Positions 1 to 6,657 of a DNA stretch of 15,827 nt are shown piece after piece. The notes under the pieces were generated by a model. It searched no databases, was not told where the DNA came from, and was given only the letters and a program-made list of their open reading frames with translations. Position numbers and translations under genes: made by a program. Origin of the DNA: a bacterium (lineage in GTDB: Bacteria; Patescibacteriota; Minisyncoccia; Phycocordibacterales; Phycocordibacteraceae); assembly GCA_021813835.1 (NCBI GenBank), contig JAKAJJ010000006.1:1-15827 (forward strand), written 5' to 3'. Positions within the stretch are counted from its first letter, which is position 1, and each line of letters begins with the position of its first letter.

Positions 1-111
1 CAACGACGGCTCGATTACCTCTGGGAGCACACCCGGGCGCAGTATGAAGGGCTTGTGTCCGTCGCACTCATTCGTTGCTATGCAAAAAAGCTTTCACGAT
101 GCCGGAAATGA
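1..111 (+). CDS. 3' end of an unknown protein (partial)
   Basis: The first frame is open from the window edge to a TGA at 109-111 and gives 36 residues (including LWEHTRAQYEGLV and a basic end, KKLSRCRK). The composition looks protein-like, and a hairpin terminator follows 25 bp later. I do not recognise the family. The second frame is also open (to 235) but runs through the terminator and into the antisense of the next gene, so it is less likely. With so little sequence, the call rests mainly on the position of the stop before the hairpin. Confidence 0.3.
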   Translation, partial: QRRLDYLWEHTRAQYEGLVSVALIRCYAKKLSRCRK

Positions 112-136
112 GTTTTTAGATGGCCTCGTAAGAAAG

Positions 137-158
137 AGCCGGACGTTTCCGTCCGGCT
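137..158 (-). terminator. Hairpin terminator of the secreted-protein gene
   Basis: A perfect 9-bp stem (AGCCGGACG / CGTCCGGCT) closes a TTTC loop. On the minus strand it is followed by the T-rich run CTTTCTT, as expected for an intrinsic terminator of the gene ending at 186. There is no T-run on the plus side, so it would act only weakly, if at all, for the gene ending at 111. Confidence 0.65.
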
Positions 159-185
159 TAATGCTGTACGCCCTTTGTTGGAGGA

Positions 186-854
186 TTACTTGTTTCTTGT
201 CGCTGCGCGAACTGCAGCGAAAGTATACCCCGTGAGTTCCGTAGTGACCCGTACACCGGGGGTCCCGTTCCAACTGGTCTCGAAGTGTTCCTTGACGATG
301 CCGCCGATTGCGGGAGCGTACCATACGGTCCGAATCATGTAACCATTTCCCTGCATGCCGTCTGGAAAGTATGATCCGTTTGCCGTAATTTTGAAAGCGT
401 CGAATCCCCCGATGCGCTCGCAGCCGACGACCGCGTTCGCGAGCGACATGGACCCGGTGATGCCGTCGCCCCGCGCGTAATGCACATCCGACTGCCACGT
501 TGTGCCGACCTTGAGTGGAAAGACAAACATCCTGTTATCCGGTGTCCAGCGGATGCTGGTGTTGCCTGACAAGGCAATGCCGGTGAGACCGTTTAGATCG
601 AGGGTTTCAGTTATGGTCCTCGTCGGCACCGCGTCGGATTTTCGGACGAGCTCGATCGCTGAGCCGCCAACGGAGGACACGGTCATCGTGAACGTCTCCT
701 TCACGACGCCGCGCCAGTCGTCGATCTTCTTATACGTCCAAGAATCCCCGGGCTTGATAACCGGCCGCAGGGCGGCTGCGGGACAGTCCTCGGCGAGAGC
801 TGCGGTTGCGAACGAAACGAATGCTGCAGCGATAAGTGCTAGAAGCTTGAACAT
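186..854 (-). CDS. Secreted protein of unknown function
   Basis: This 222-residue protein starts at the ATG at 854, chosen because a perfect AGGAGG lies 5 nt upstream (860-865) and because the protein then begins with a classical signal peptide: MFK, a hydrophobic core to about residue 20, and an ALA cleavage site before EDC. The mature part is beta-rich in appearance (GDSWTYKK, ETFTMTVSS, TVWYAPAIGGIVKEHFET) and has a Cys near its N terminus. No domain is recognised with confidence; I infer a periplasmic or extracellular beta-sheet protein. It stands apart from its neighbours: visibly lower GC, a consensus sigma-70 type promoter, a real Shine-Dalgarno site and a leader of about 50 nt, whereas most other genes here look leaderless. 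Recent horizontal acquisition is the simplest reading; a mis-joined contig is possible. Confidence 0.75.
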   Translation of the reverse strand: MFKLLALIAAAFVSFATAALAEDCPAAALRPVIKPGDSWTYKKIDDWRGVVKETFTMTVSSVGGSAIELVRKSDAVPTRTITETLDLNGLTGIALSGNTSIRWTPDNRMFVFPLKVGTTWQSDVHYARGDGITGSMSLANAVVGCERIGGFDAFKITANGSYFPDGMQGNGYMIRTVWYAPAIGGIVKEHFETSWNGTPGVRVTTELTGYTFAAVRAATRNK

Positions 855-908
855 TCTGTCCTCCTTTGGTTCGGTTCGGTGAATGAAAAGGAACTCTGTG
901 TACCGATT

Positions 909-939
909 ATTATAATAAATAGACAAACAAAATTGTCAA
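909..939 (-). promoter_or_regulatory. Consensus sigma-70-type promoter of the secreted-protein gene
   Basis: On the minus strand a perfect TTGACA (934-939) precedes TATAAT (909-914) by 19 bp, or TATTAT (912-917) by 16 bp, in a very AT-rich stretch. No other promoter in this window has both boxes this close to consensus. Confidence 0.7.
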
Positions 940-1028
940 CAGCCCGTAATGGGTATTCGGACCCAGTTGACACATCTCCCATGCCACGGAAGCTATGCGC
1001 ATTCTCAAGTGGGGGAATGTTTCCGGGC

Positions 1029-1034
1029 TATACT
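1029..1034 (+). promoter_or_regulatory. -10 element TATACT of the CxxC membrane protein gene
   Basis: TATACT lies 16 nt before the ATG at 1051, so transcription would start about 10 nt upstream of the start codon. The same TATACT word precedes several other genes of the window. No convincing -35 box is seen. A TTGACA at 967-972 lacks a good -10 at the normal distance. Confidence 0.45.
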
Positions 1035-1050
1035 GCGGGAACAACGCGCT

Positions 1051-1578
1051 ATGCGGAAGGTCTTTACGAAAGTGCCGTATCTCCTCCTCGCCGGCGTCAC
1101 GGCGATTCTCGTATTCCTGCTCGCCGTCTGGCTGCCCGCGCTCCCGCTCGCTTCCCTTTTCCTCGCCGACCCGTCGCTCTCCCACTCGCTCGCGCTCTCC
1201 CTCGTCGGCGGCCTCCTCGTCTCTTCGATCACGAACGCTCCCCTGTCTTCTCTGGGATACACGGCTCTCGCCGCGCTCCTCATCGGCGTGAACGTCTCTC
1301 TCCTCGCGTTCTACCTCCGTACCTATCGCGCCGCGCCCGCGGCGGGAAGCGTGGCGGGCGGAATCGCGGGCTCGCTCTTCGCGCTCATCGGCTTCGGATG
1401 CGTATCGTGCGGTTCGGTGTTCTTCACTACGCTTTTCGCCGCCGTAGGCGGCACGGGGCTCCTCGCGACGGTACCGTACCTCGGCACGGGCGTCGGCATC
1501 GCGGGGGTGGTTCTCCTCATCCTTTCGGCGGCATTCCTCGCGCGCGCCATCAACAAGCCGCCGGTCTGCCCGGTGTAG
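1051..1578 (+). CDS. Five-helix membrane protein with an in-membrane CxxC pair
   Basis: This 175-residue protein is very hydrophobic. It has about five predicted membrane helices (roughly residues 8-32, 46-60, 68-90, 102-135 possibly as a re-entrant pair, and 140-165). The ATG at 1051 was chosen over an upstream ATG at 949 because the polar N-terminal 34 residues would precede a typical MRKVF start. The signature is GFGCVSCGS (C117, C120) at the start of a helix, plus a third Cys near the end (C173 in PPVCPV). Small membrane proteins with a GxGCxxCG segment and a terminal PxVC are, from memory, common in candidate-phyla and some other bacteria, with no assigned function. A metal-binding or thiol-redox role is inference only. 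It converges on the hydrolase gene, with a palindrome between the two ends. Confidence 0.75.
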   Translation: MRKVFTKVPYLLLAGVTAILVFLLAVWLPALPLASLFLADPSLSHSLALSLVGGLLVSSITNAPLSSLGYTALAALLIGVNVSLLAFYLRTYRAAPAAGSVAGGIAGSLFALIGFGCVSCGSVFFTTLFAAVGGTGLLATVPYLGTGVGIAGVVLLILSAAFLARAINKPPVCPV

Positions 1579-1589
1579 CGCGGCTCACG

Positions 1590-1633
1590 CCGCAGAAGGG
1601 CACCTTCCGCATGCGGAAGGTGCCCTTCTGCGG
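1590..1633. repeat. Palindrome family 2, full copy between convergent genes
   Basis: A perfect 44-bp palindrome: arms of 22 bp beginning CCGCAGAAGGGCACCTTCCG and meeting at CA|TG with no loop. It lies exactly between the 3' ends of the genes ending at 1578 and 1646. The right arm is followed by GGTTC, which is also found (inverted) beside the copy at 6658-6698. No T-run follows on either strand. It may act as a bidirectional terminator or 3'-end stabiliser, but the sequence-level identity with the other copies points to a repeat family. Confidence 0.8.
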
Positions 1634-1645
1634 TTCCGCGAACGC

Positions 1646-3034
1646 CTAGGAGCCGGCGATCTGATTGATGTCCCCTTGGAGCTGGGCCGCGAACTGCATC
1701 ACGCTGTCTCCGTAGAAGGCGAAGGCCGGATTGTTCGCGCCCGCCCAGCCGGCGAAATAGCGGAGCGCCGCGAGGCGCTCGGCCGAGTAGGTCTGCGCCG
1801 CCGCGCCGTTGTCGGCCATAAGCATCGCGGTGGCCATAATCGCCACCTGCGGGCTCCAGGGGTTGCTCGGCACGGACGCTCCGAGGAGCTTGCGCACGCG
1901 GTCGCTCGACGCGACGTACTGCCAGGGACCCTGCCAGAAGGAGCCGCCGGAGCCGCCCTGCGGCGCGCAGGTGCCGGTCTGCGTATTGACGAATCCGCCG
2001 TAGCAGACCCACGTCGAAGGGATGAACTGCCCCGGCCCCATCGCTCCGCCCCAGCCGTAGGACGGCCGCCTCGACACCGGCATCTTGTCGGGGTCGAGGC
2101 CCAAGGCCTGCATAATGTAGACGAAGACCGGCTGGTCGCGCACGGGGTTCATATCCACCCGCCACGTGCCCGTACCGAGATTCTCGCCGAGGTTCGTTTC
2201 CTGCTTCAGGACCGCGAGCGTGACGGCGGCGCGGGTGCCCGTCGCCCTCTCTGCGGCCTGCGCATAGGTGAGCGCTTCGCCGAACGGGATCGCCGCCGAA
2301 TCGCGCAACATGAAGAGTTCCGAGCGGATCTGCGCCGCGGTCTTCTGGCTCGCGGCGATCAGCTTCTGGTAGTTCGCCTCCACGCCTTTGGTTTCGGCGA
2401 GGAGCTGCCGCTTCTCCGCCTCCTGCGCCACGACCGACTGCTTCGCGAGCCGGGCCACCGTGCGCAATTGCTCCTCTTCGGCGAGCCGGGCCTGGAGCGC
2501 TTCCTTTTCCGCTTCGGTCGAGGAGCTCGTCTGCCGGATCCGGTCGAACGAGTCGGCGAGCGAGGCCTTGATGGACGCGAAAGCGTCGAGGTCGCTGAAG
2601 AATCCCGAGACGTCCTGCGAGCCAAGCGCGACGGAGACGACCGAGTAGCCGTCGAGCACCTGCGTCTGCCGCAGGATTTGCGCGAGCGACTCTTTTTCCG
2701 CGGCAAGCTGGGCGGAGAGCGAGGCGAGCGTCTGGTCGTGCACGCCGATGTTGTCGGAGAGTTGCGCGATGGTGATGGTGATGGCCTGGATCTGGAGCTG
2801 GGTCCGCTTGATCTCCGCGTCGAATGCGTCGATCTGCGTCTGGAGCGTCTGGTGCTGGTTCTGCGCCTGGTTGAGCAGGTTCTGCTGGACCGCGATCTGG
2901 CTCTCGATCTGGTCGAGCTGGTTCTGGAGTTCCTGCTGGCGCGCCGCGACCTGGTCGGCGGCGCTCTGCGCAAGCGCCGCGAAGGGCGCGGCGAAGGATG
3001 CGAGAGCGAGAACGGAAACGAAAAACCGGCGCAT
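1646..3034 (-). CDS. Secreted coiled-coil protein with lytic-transglycosylase-like domain
   Basis: 462 residues. A signal peptide (MRRFF, hydrophobic core, ALA at about 20-22) is followed by long Gln/Ala/Leu-rich coiled coils (about 25-125 and 160-240), as in PcsB/EnvC-type peptidoglycan hydrolase regulators. The C-terminal domain starts near residue 255 and resembles the MltB/SLT_2 transglycosylase fold: AVLKQETNLGEN with candidate catalytic E279, then YGWGGAMGPGQFIPSTW (326-342), which corresponds to the MltB AMG..QF.PSS signature. The likely role is cell-wall cleavage or remodelling outside the membrane; catalytic activity is inferred from motifs. The start is supported by the signal peptide and by a TACACT -10 box 9 nt upstream. 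A shortened family-2 palindrome separates it from the bL25 gene upstream, so it probably has its own promoter. Confidence 0.8.
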   Translation of the reverse strand: MRRFFVSVLALASFAAPFAALAQSAADQVAARQQELQNQLDQIESQIAVQQNLLNQAQNQHQTLQTQIDAFDAEIKRTQLQIQAITITIAQLSDNIGVHDQTLASLSAQLAAEKESLAQILRQTQVLDGYSVVSVALGSQDVSGFFSDLDAFASIKASLADSFDRIRQTSSSTEAEKEALQARLAEEEQLRTVARLAKQSVVAQEAEKRQLLAETKGVEANYQKLIAASQKTAAQIRSELFMLRDSAAIPFGEALTYAQAAERATGTRAAVTLAVLKQETNLGENLGTGTWRVDMNPVRDQPVFVYIMQALGLDPDKMPVSRRPSYGWGGAMGPGQFIPSTWVCYGGFVNTQTGTCAPQGGSGGSFWQGPWQYVASSDRVRKLLGASVPSNPWSPQVAIMATAMLMADNGAAAQTYSAERLAALRYFAGWAGANNPAFAFYGDSVMQFAAQLQGDINQIAGS

Positions 3035-3043
3035 CGTCCGGTC

Positions 3044-3049
3044 AGTGTA
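3044..3049 (-). promoter_or_regulatory. -10 element TACACT of the hydrolase gene, nearly leaderless
   Basis: On the minus strand TACACT is separated from the ATG at 3034 by 9 nt, which puts the expected transcription start within about 3 nt of the start codon. No Shine-Dalgarno site is present. Confidence 0.5.
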
Positions 3050-3082
3050 GCACGGCAGGACGCGCCGGACGCTTACGGATAT

Positions 3083-3105
3083 CTGCAGAAGGTGCCCTTC
3101 TGCAG
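3083..3105. repeat. Palindrome family 2, shortened copy
   Basis: The arms CTGCAGAAGG / CCTTCTGCAG flank TGC. The sequence matches the outer ends of the 44-bp family (GCAGAAGG and GGTGCCCTTCTGC) with the central stem missing, as if the inner hairpin had been deleted. It lies in the 79-bp gap between bL25 and the hydrolase gene, just after the bL25 stop, and could serve as the bL25 terminator. Confidence 0.65.
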
Positions 3106-3113
3106 GGCGTTCT

Positions 3114-3770
3114 CTACGCCTTCGCTTCGGCTTCTTCCGGCGCGCCGTCCGCGGGCTCCTCCTTGCCCTTGGCCTCGACTTCGATCGTCGAGAGGTCCGC
3201 CGGCGCTTCCTCGACTTTCTCCTCGACGACTTCCTGCACGAGCGCGACGACTTCCTCCGGCTCCGAGACGAGATTGACGCCCGCGGGGAGCGCGAGGTCC
3301 TTCGCGTGGATCCGGTCGCCGATCTTCGCGAGCGCGGAGAGGTCGACCGCGATGTCGTGCGGGAGGTTCATCGGATCCGCCTTCACGTCGAGCTCGTGGA
3401 GCACCTTCACGAGATTCGCGCCCTCCTTTACCGCCGGCGACTCGCCGGAGAACACGAGCGGAACGGCGACCTCCACCTTCTCGCCCTTCGTCACCGCATA
3501 GAAATCGACGTGGCGCGGCCGATTCGTGAGGGGGTCGAGATCGACGTCGTGGATGAGGGTCGGGATGTCGTCGCCCGCAATGCCCCGGAGCGCGACGATG
3601 GTCGACTCGCCCGCCGCGCGGAAGGCCTTGTCGAACGCGCGCGCGTCGAAAACGACCGGCGTCGCCTCCTGGTGCGGGCCGTACACGACGCCCGGGACGA
3701 CGCCCGCGCGGCGGAGTGCCGGCGCCTTTGGGCCGGTCTTCGCGCGCTTCTCGACGGAAAGCGTAAGCAT
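3114..3770 (-). CDS. rplY: Large ribosomal subunit protein bL25 (TL5/CTC type)
   Basis: 218 residues. The N-terminal domain (about 1-92) has the bL25 pattern: LSVEKRAKTG at the start, then RRAGVVPGVVYG, and HDVDLDPLTNRPRHVDFYAV around 72-91. The C-terminal CTC domain (about 95-185) includes VPLVFSGESPAVKEG and LVKVLHELDVKADP, and ends with a Glu/Ala-rich acidic tail. bL25 binds 5S rRNA in the large subunit; the long two-domain form is usual outside the enterobacteria. The start is the ATG at 3770: it matches the family N terminus and follows CATACT by 8 nt, so the mRNA is probably leaderless. An upstream in-frame extension to 3959 would run through the REP copy and the antisense of the transposase gene and is rejected. 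Confidence 0.9.
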   Translation of the reverse strand: MLTLSVEKRAKTGPKAPALRRAGVVPGVVYGPHQEATPVVFDARAFDKAFRAAGESTIVALRGIAGDDIPTLIHDVDLDPLTNRPRHVDFYAVTKGEKVEVAVPLVFSGESPAVKEGANLVKVLHELDVKADPMNLPHDIAVDLSALAKIGDRIHAKDLALPAGVNLVSEPEEVVALVQEVVEEKVEEAPADLSTIEVEAKGKEEPADGAPEEAEAKA

Positions 3771-3778
3771 ATTGTTCG

Positions 3779-3784
3779 AGTATG
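3779..3784 (-). promoter_or_regulatory. -10 element CATACT of rplY, nearly leaderless
   Basis: CATACT on the minus strand lies 8 nt before the rplY ATG. There is no Shine-Dalgarno site in the 8-nt gap. Confidence 0.45.
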
Positions 3785-3819
3785 CCGTATCTCCTCTTTT
3801 CCCGCAACTTCCCCAGCCG

Positions 3820-3852
3820 CCCATATCGGGACGTCGTACGTCCCGATATGGG
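3820..3852 (+). repeat. REP-like palindrome copy 1, upstream of the transposase gene
   Basis: A perfect inverted repeat with 15-bp arms (CCCATATCGGGACGT / ACGTCCCGATATGGG) around CGT. I take the CGT centre as plus orientation. It lies 24 bp before the transposase ATG and may overlap its promoter (TATGAT at 3855-3860). Together with the inverted copy at 4546-4572 it brackets the transposase, as in classical REP/RAYT units. Confidence 0.85.
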
Positions 3853-3875
3853 TGTATGATGAAAAGAAAGATGAT

Positions 3876-4544
3876 ATGGAGCTGTACCACATAATAAATC
3901 GAGGGGTAGACGGAAGAAATATCTTCGAGGATGACGCCGATCGCGTGCGGTTCGTGCATGATTTATACGAGTTCAATGACATAGCTCCGGCTCCTGAATT
4001 CCTTAACATCAGCATGCTGGGAAAGTCGGGACGTCGTACGTCCCGACATCGAAAACGACTGGTTGATATACACGGATGGAAGCTGGTCGCCAATCATTTC
4101 CATCTGCTCATGTCAGAGAGGATTGAGAATGGGATTCTCTCTTTCTTGAGAAAAATGAGCGGCTATGCGCGTTACTTTAACGAACGGCACGCGCGCAAAG
4201 GAACTCTTTTCCAGGGCAGAACAAAAAGAATACTAATCGCGAATGAAGCGCATTTCTTGTACGTTTTGCATTACATACATCTCAACGCGCTCGATGATCT
4301 GCCCGGGTTTACGAAGTGGCGCGAACGGGACAAAGGCGGCATACCCAATCTCAAAATTGCGCTCGAACACCTTCGAAAAGATCGGTGGAGCAGCTATCAA
4401 GACTACTGCGGGATTCACAATTTTCCCTCAATTTTAACAAAAACTCTTTTTGAGGATCGGCATGGCGACTACGAAACAGCACTGAGAGAATATCTCAAAG
4501 ATCGGACATCTGAAAACTTGGAACCGGGTCTTCTCGAATATTAG
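3876..4544 (+). CDS. REP-associated tyrosine transposase (RAYT, Y1/HUH family)
   Basis: 222 residues, ATG start giving MELYHIINRGVDGRNIF, the usual N terminus of this group. The HUH motif is NHFHLL (H74, H76) and the catalytic Tyr is Y133 in YVLHYIHLNAL; YARYFNERHARKGTLFQGR lies between them. Family members nick single-stranded DNA at REP hairpins and are usually single-copy, domesticated IS200/IS605 relatives. Here the gene is flanked by inverted copies of a GTCGGGACGT palindrome, and a third copy is read in frame within it (residues about 50-58, GKSGRRTSRH), in the stretch before LVDIHGWKLV where relatives vary in length. All motifs are intact and there is no frameshift, so it is probably functional. 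The gene is less GC-rich than its neighbours, consistent with lateral origin. A weak purine-rich site (AAAGA) precedes the start. Confidence 0.9.
   Translation: MELYHIINRGVDGRNIFEDDADRVRFVHDLYEFNDIAPAPEFLNISMLGKSGRRTSRHRKRLVDIHGWKLVANHFHLLMSERIENGILSFLRKMSGYARYFNERHARKGTLFQGRTKRILIANEAHFLYVLHYIHLNALDDLPGFTKWRERDKGGIPNLKIALEHLRKDRWSSYQDYCGIHNFPSILTKTLFEDRHGDYETALREYLKDRTSENLEPGLLEY
4025..4047 (+). repeat. REP-like palindrome copy 2, inside the transposase gene
   Basis: The arms GTCGGGACGT / ACGTCCCGAC flank CGT, identical to the core of the other copies. It is translated in the frame TCG-GGA-CGT, giving SGRRTSRH, with no disruption of the reading frame. Confidence 0.9.
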
Positions 4545-4545
4545 G

Positions 4546-4572
4546 ATGTCGGGACGTACGACGTCCCGACAT
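4546..4572 (-). repeat. REP-like palindrome copy 3, downstream of the transposase gene
   Basis: The 12-bp arms ATGTCGGGACGT / ACGTCCCGACAT flank ACG, so the copy is inverted relative to copies 1 and 2. It begins 1 bp after the transposase stop and ends 23 bp before the aldolase stop, so it also sits between two convergent genes and could act as their shared terminator. Confidence 0.9.
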
Positions 4573-4595
4573 GGGGAAAGCGTACCGAAATGCAA

Positions 4596-5591
4596 TCAGC
4601 CGAGGGCGGCTGAGACCGCGACAAGGCGGGAGAGGAACGCCGCGCGCGCGGCCTCGACGTTCTCCTCCTTGCCCTTCCAGAGCGCCAGCGCCTCCTCCTG
4701 GAGCGCGCGGGCGTACGAGAACGTGAGCGGCCAGGGCGCGCCCGCTTCGCGGGCGCGCCGCGAAATCGCCGCGAGATTTTCGGTCGCCTCCTCCGGGGTC
4801 TGCCCGCCCGACAGGAACACGATGCCCGCGACGTCTTTCGGCACGCGCGCCATAAGCGCGGCGACGGTGCCGAGGGCGACCTCCTCGGGCGTATCTTTCT
4901 TTCCGCTTTCGCTCCCCGAGAGCGCCATCGCCGTCTTCAAAATCACGCCCGCGGGATCGACCGAGTGCTCGGCGAGCACCGCGAAAACCGTCCCGAGCGT
5001 CTCCTCGATGACCGCGCGGGCGCGCTGGCGCGCGTGATTGCCCGCAAGCAGGACTTCCGGCTCGAGGACGGGAACGAGGCCGGAGGCCTGCGCCTCCTTC
5101 GCGTAGACCGCGAGGCGCTTCGCGTTTTCGTGGAGGGCGAGCGCGGTCGGCAGGCGCGTCCCGTCGATGCGGATGACGGCGCGCCATTTCGCGAACGCCG
5201 CGCCGCGCGCGGCGTAGCCCGCGAGCCGCTCGGGAAGGCCGATGAGCCCTTTCGTGATGAGCTCGTCGGCGGGATCCGCCGAAAAGGGCTCGGTGCCCTC
5301 GTCCACCTTGATGCCGGGCAGGACGCCGCGGGCGCGGAGCGACGCCGGGAAAAGTTTCCCGTCGTCGCCCTTCTGGCCGAACGTTTCATCGAAAAGGATG
5401 ACGCCCGAGAGGTAGTTCTCGATGCCTTGCGCGCCGAGGAAGAGCGCGCGGTACTGCCGCCGCATTTCCTCGCTCGCCGCGATTCCGTAGGACGCGAGGC
5501 GCTTCGTCGCGGTCGGCGTGCTTTCGTCTGCGGCGAGGAGCCCTTTGCCGGGAGCGACGAGCGAACGCGCGATCGCGGGGAGGTCGAGCAT
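4596..5591 (-). CDS. Class I fructose-bisphosphate aldolase
   Basis: 331 residues. It has the full set of glycolytic class I (Schiff-base, ALDOA-like) motifs: GKGLLAADES (D22), GVILFDETF, GIKVD (K95), AKWRAVI (K135), PVLEPEVL (E178), VILKTAM with the Schiff-base lysine K219, and GIVFLSGGQTPEEA. It cleaves fructose 1,6-bisphosphate to dihydroxyacetone phosphate and glyceraldehyde 3-phosphate, or runs in reverse, in the cytoplasm. The C-terminal NHAY-type tail of animal enzymes, which supplies a Tyr, is not present; the protein ends VSAALG. The start at 5591 (MLDLPAIARS) is preferred over an upstream in-frame start at 5621 because a TACCAT -10 box lies 7 nt before it. It is divergent from the sugar kinase, with 40 bp between start codons. 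Confidence 0.92.
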   Translation of the reverse strand: MLDLPAIARSLVAPGKGLLAADESTPTATKRLASYGIAASEEMRRQYRALFLGAQGIENYLSGVILFDETFGQKGDDGKLFPASLRARGVLPGIKVDEGTEPFSADPADELITKGLIGLPERLAGYAARGAAFAKWRAVIRIDGTRLPTALALHENAKRLAVYAKEAQASGLVPVLEPEVLLAGNHARQRARAVIEETLGTVFAVLAEHSVDPAGVILKTAMALSGSESGKKDTPEEVALGTVAALMARVPKDVAGIVFLSGGQTPEEATENLAAISRRAREAGAPWPLTFSYARALQEEALALWKGKEENVEAARAAFLSRLVAVSAALG

Positions 5592-5598
5592 GCGGAAA

Positions 5599-5622
5599 AT
5601 GGTAGCACGCGCGTGGTACACT
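5599..5622. promoter_or_regulatory. Divergent leaderless promoters of aldolase and sugar kinase
   Basis: Both start codons lie within 45 bp. On the minus strand TACCAT (5599-5604) is 7 nt from the aldolase ATG. On the plus strand TACACT (5617-5622) is 9 nt from the kinase ATG at 5632. The gap has no room for both leaders and Shine-Dalgarno sites, and each -35 region would fall in or beside the other gene's start, so the two promoters probably compete or are co-controlled. Confidence 0.5.
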
Positions 5623-5631
5623 CATCCGCAT

Positions 5632-6627
5632 ATGCGCCCCCCGGATTTCGTCGCCATCGGCGATACGACGGTTGACGAGTTCATCAAGCTCAAAGACGCG
5701 CGCATCCATTGCGGAATGAATCGCGAGGAGTGCACCATCACGCTCAACTGGGGCGACAAGATCCCCTACGAGTTCTCCGTCCTCGTCCCGGGCGTGGGGA
5801 ACGCGGCGAACGCGGCCGTCGCGGCGGCGCGCCTCGGGCTCTCCGCCGGGCTCGTCAGCAACGTGGGGAAAGACCGCTACGGCGAGGAGATCCTCGCGTC
5901 GTTCGCGCGCGAGGGCGTGGACGCGGCCCACGTGCGCGTGAATGACGGCATCCCGACGAACCACCACTACGTCCTCTGGTACGACGCGGAGCGCACCATC
6001 CTCATCCGCCACGAAGCGTACCCGTACGCCCTGCCCGAGGGCTTCGCGCCGCCGAAATGGATCTACCTCTCCTCCGCCGGCGAAAATTCCGAGGCGTTCC
6101 ACGGCGCTCTCGCGGCGTGGGCGGCCGCGCACCCGGAGACGAAGCTCGCCTTCCAGCCCGGCACTTTCCAGATGGAGATGGGCAAGGAGAAGCTCGCGCC
6201 CCTCTACGCCGCGACCGAGCTCGTCGCCTGCAACAAGGAAGAAGCCGAGCGCATCCTCGGGCAGGGCGAGACGGATATCAAGGAGCTCCTCGAGAAGATG
6301 CGCGCCCTGGGCCCGAAGATCGCGCTCATCACGGACGGGCCGAACGGCAGCTATGCCTACGACGGCTCCCAGATGCTCGCGGTGCCGATGTACCCGGACC
6401 CGAAGCCGCCCTACGACCGTACGGGCGCGGGCGACGCGATGACCTCCACCGTCGTCGTCGCCTTGGCGCTCGGGCTTCCGCTCCGCGACGCGCTCGCCTG
6501 GGGGCCGGTGAACTCGATGGCGGTCGTGCAGGAAATCGGCGCGCAGAAAGGACTCCTCTCGCGCGACGCGCTCGAGAAACTCCTCGCCGAGGCGCCGGAA
6601 ACCTACCGCGTCACGGCTCTTCCCTAG
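5632..6627 (+). CDS. PfkB-family carbohydrate kinase
   Basis: 331 residues with the ribokinase/PfkB fold. The N-terminal strand is FVAIGDTTVDEF, the substrate-side motif is PGVGNAANAAVAAARLG (53-69), and the C-terminal signature is DRTGAGDAMTST (262-273) with catalytic base D268 and the GAGD anion hole. It phosphorylates a sugar or sugar phosphate with ATP; the exact substrate cannot be read from the sequence. With aldolase divergent to it and no 6-phosphofructokinase visible, a role in feeding sugar phosphates into the pentose/triose pool is plausible but inferred. The ATG at 5632 follows TACACT by 9 nt. An in-frame extension to 5518 would overlap the aldolase coding region and is rejected. 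The segment around residues 21-48 is longer than in typical ribokinases and looks like the lid region. Confidence 0.85.
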   Translation: MRPPDFVAIGDTTVDEFIKLKDARIHCGMNREECTITLNWGDKIPYEFSVLVPGVGNAANAAVAAARLGLSAGLVSNVGKDRYGEEILASFAREGVDAAHVRVNDGIPTNHHYVLWYDAERTILIRHEAYPYALPEGFAPPKWIYLSSAGENSEAFHGALAAWAAAHPETKLAFQPGTFQMEMGKEKLAPLYAATELVACNKEEAERILGQGETDIKELLEKMRALGPKIALITDGPNGSYAYDGSQMLAVPMYPDPKPPYDRTGAGDAMTSTVVVALALGLPLRDALAWGPVNSMAVVQEIGAQKGLLSRDALEKLLAEAPETYRVTALP

Positions 6628-6657
6628 CTCCCCGCTTTAAGCAGCCGCAGAAGAACC

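Noticed and set aside
44..235. Possible 63-residue gene in the second frame
   Set aside because: It runs through the hairpin terminator and into the antisense of the secreted-protein gene, and lacks a ribosome site.
967..972. Forward TTGACA as the -35 box for the membrane protein gene
   Set aside because: No acceptable -10 hexamer lies 16-18 bp downstream; the TATACT at 1029-1034 is a better candidate.
1676..3277. Long plus-strand open frame of 533 codons
   Set aside because: It is antisense to the hydrolase and rplY genes, is Arg/Glu-rich in the manner of reversed GC-rich coiled-coil sequence, and has no recognisable motif.
4735..4759. 11-bp GC-only hairpin (loop TTC) within the aldolase gene, with similar 10-bp stems in gap (11956-11978) and the RPE-like gene (9973-9996)
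   Set aside because: In sequence this rich in G and C, stems of 10-11 bp are expected about once or a few times in 16 kb; only the 16- and 17-bp stems in the surface gene stand out.
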